Part shown: one piece after another, positions 62,833-64,000 of the stretch
How the letters are laid out: every line of letters begins with the position of its first letter
How positions within the stretch are numbered: the stretch's first letter is position 1
Assembly: GCA_964019335.1 (NCBI GenBank)
Contig: OZ025714.1
Span: 248,001-312,000, forward strand
Direction: 5' to 3'
DNA length: 64,000 nt
From: Diplonema japonicum
Lineage: Eukaryota > Euglenozoa > Diplonemea > Diplonemida > Diplonemidae
The notes under the pieces: generated by a model
What the model was told of the DNA's origin: nothing
Seen by the model: only the letters and a program-made list of their open reading frames with translations
The model's database searches: none
Translations under genes and position numbers: made by a program

Positions 62833-63127
62833 TTTTTTTTTTTTCTTCTTCTCAGCAAATCACCTTTCCAGGAAATTTAGTTCAGTGCAAACGAGCCTTT
62901 AGAAGAAAAAAAAAAAGGGAAAAAAAAAATAGGGGGGAGTGAAACTCGTTCGTTAACTGGTGGGCCTCTCGGCCCTCTTAGCACTCAGCGTTAACTCTGT
63001 TTTACTACGAAACCGATGACGACGCAATAGTGGGGTTGATCCCCCCCCTTTTTTTTCCTTTTGTAAAAAAGGGAAATAGGGGGGAGAGAAGAAGGAAAAA
63101 AAAAAGAAGAAAGCTCGAGAATCCCAA

Positions 63128-64000
63128 TCACAACATCCCTTTTTTCCTGCACCATATTGAGGTCCGGAGAGGCTTCGGTTGTTTTTTCACAGAACGCTCC
63201 ACAGCACCGCACTCCCCGGGAGGTTCTTCCTCCGTGGTGTTCAGGAAGCTGCTGAAGTCTTGCGACGGGATGGCGAAGGTCGCCTGGTCTTCCATTTCTT
63301 TATCCGCCGAAAATTCTTTTTTGTTTTCGGGAACCTGGTTGCTCGAAGGCAGAGGTGTGGAGACAACGAGCTTCCTACGCAAGCCTGCATACTTCAAGGC
63401 GAATAAACGTTCGAGTGAAGTAACAGGTTCAAAACAGTTCGGGCAATGTGAGAACTTATTATCTTGCACAGCACAGAAGAGGCAAACACTCACATGCCCG
63501 CAAGGTAGAAAAATCGCGTCCACCTCGTTGCCGCAAACGCCGCACGGTTCTGACACACGGGAAACGTTTGCCCTTGTTTTTTTAACCACGTTTCGGATAC
63601 GTTTCAGGTTGCCTACTAAATTGAACCCAATTGATTTTTCAGGCTCCTTCCACATGATGCAACCGCTAGCTGTTGGGTCATATAAGCGGTTGGTGACCTC
63701 TTGCTCGTGCTGCCATTTCTGATCCAGCATTACATCTGCGAACTGGCTTGGATCGTAATCCCCTTGCATGAAATGCCTCCCAACCGAGATCCCGAAATAA
63801 TTCCCGGTGTACGCTTTTTCTTTCGGCTGAACCGTTCTTTCGGAGAGGGATGCTATGATGCTTGGAATTTGAAACCGAAAAAAATGGTTTTTTTTAATGG
63901 TCTCGCTGCAGGAATCGCTGGATCCACCGAAGATGAATAATGACGACGTGTGTAAACAGGATGAAGAATGGCCTGTTATACGGTAGCCTCTGGGGGAGGG
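63128..64000 (-). CDS. kelch-repeat and RING-finger protein, likely E3 ubiquitin ligase (5' end outside window)
   Basis: The minus-strand frame is open from the window edge to TGA at 63128, although the first ATG inside is only at 63769. Upstream of that ATG it encodes ITGHSSSCLHTSSLFIFGG, which reads as a kelch blade (GHS...LFIFGG), followed by about 50 further residues including EKAYTGNYFGISVGRHF. A RING-HC finger comes next: CGVCGNEVDAIFLPCGH, then VCLFC, then CPNC. After it is an acidic, probably disordered tail. Kelch propellers bind substrates and the RING would recruit an E2. The gene must extend right of base 64000, where more kelch blades are expected. The RING is certain; kelch rests on one blade. 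Confidence 0.8.
   Translation of the reverse strand, partial: PSPRGYRITGHSSSCLHTSSLFIFGGSSDSCSETIKKNHFFRFQIPSIIASLSERTVQPKEKAYTGNYFGISVGRHFMQGDYDPSQFADVMLDQKWQHEQEVTNRLYDPTASGCIMWKEPEKSIGFNLVGNLKRIRNVVKKTRANVSRVSEPCGVCGNEVDAIFLPCGHVSVCLFCAVQDNKFSHCPNCFEPVTSLERLFALKYAGLRRKLVVSTPLPSSNQVPENKKEFSADKEMEDQATFAIPSQDFSSFLNTTEEEPPGECGAVERSVKKQPKPLRTSIWCRKKGML

Noticed and set aside
1-64000. Large DNA virus origin suggested by poly(A) leaders and a myosin gene
   Set aside because: Frequent spliceosomal introns, host-type housekeeping genes (capping protein, homoserine dehydrogenase, SNF2) and absence of viral core genes argue for a nuclear genome.
1-64000. tRNA or rRNA genes
   Set aside because: I scanned the complex parts of the spacers by eye and found no convincing cloverleaf boxes or rRNA signatures. 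A covariance-model search would be needed to exclude them.

Overview
The window is nuclear DNA from a gene-dense unicellular eukaryote. It carries a myosin, an F-actin capping protein beta domain, SNF2 ATPases, a MAPKK-like kinase, secreted and membrane proteins, and at least 16 short GT-AG introns, several of which restore a known domain when removed. The standard code fits, since TAA, TAG and TGA all end genes. The lineage cannot be fixed from sequence alone. All 26 supported genes lie on the minus strand over 64 kb. Such one-way arrays are known from euglenozoans, dinoflagellates with their perkinsozoan and syndinian relatives, and chromerids. Coding DNA is GC-rich, while leaders, introns and spacers are crowded with A, T, C and G homopolymers. 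Most start codons directly follow an A-rich or pure poly(A) stretch on the coding strand.

Right to left (the direction of transcription) the genes are: a kelch-RING protein (5' end outside the window), a secreted arylsulfatase, a ZIP metal transporter, a 79-aa putatively myristoylated protein, two near-identical haem peroxidases of the ascorbate/cytochrome c type, homoserine dehydrogenase, a PH-like/coiled-coil/PDZ protein, a 1295-aa cysteine-rich repeat surface protein, a 168-aa unknown, a Nup88-like protein, two tandem SNF2 ATPases, a TRF4-type nucleotidyltransferase lacking one catalytic Asp, a PAF-acetylhydrolase-like lipase, a MAPKK-like kinase, a CapZ-beta/WW/WW/SAM fusion, two unknown proteins (285 and 957 aa), an LSD1-type zinc-finger protein, a GT77-like glycosyltransferase, a myosin whose reconstructed tail carries a PH domain and a RanBP2 zinc finger, and four tandem MINPP1-like histidine phosphatases (the last cut by the window edge).

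Mobile DNA sits in the spacers. There is a complete but dead piggyBac copy with TTAA target duplication and matching termini at 42571-44377, a 1.39-kb element with 27-bp inverted repeats at 21206-22596, and three MITE-like elements (30581-31014, 39515-39733, 55212-55359). There are also several short dispersed repeats. The piggyBac and the 1.39-kb element both landed within about 60 bp upstream of a start codon.

The genes do not form one pathway. Themes are actin and trafficking (myosin, CapZ fusion, PH-PDZ), secreted hydrolysis of phosphate and sulfate esters (MINPP array, sulfatase), and recent local duplication with homology confined to coding sequence (MINPP, peroxidase). Gene models were spliced by eye; none is checked against RNA or database searches.
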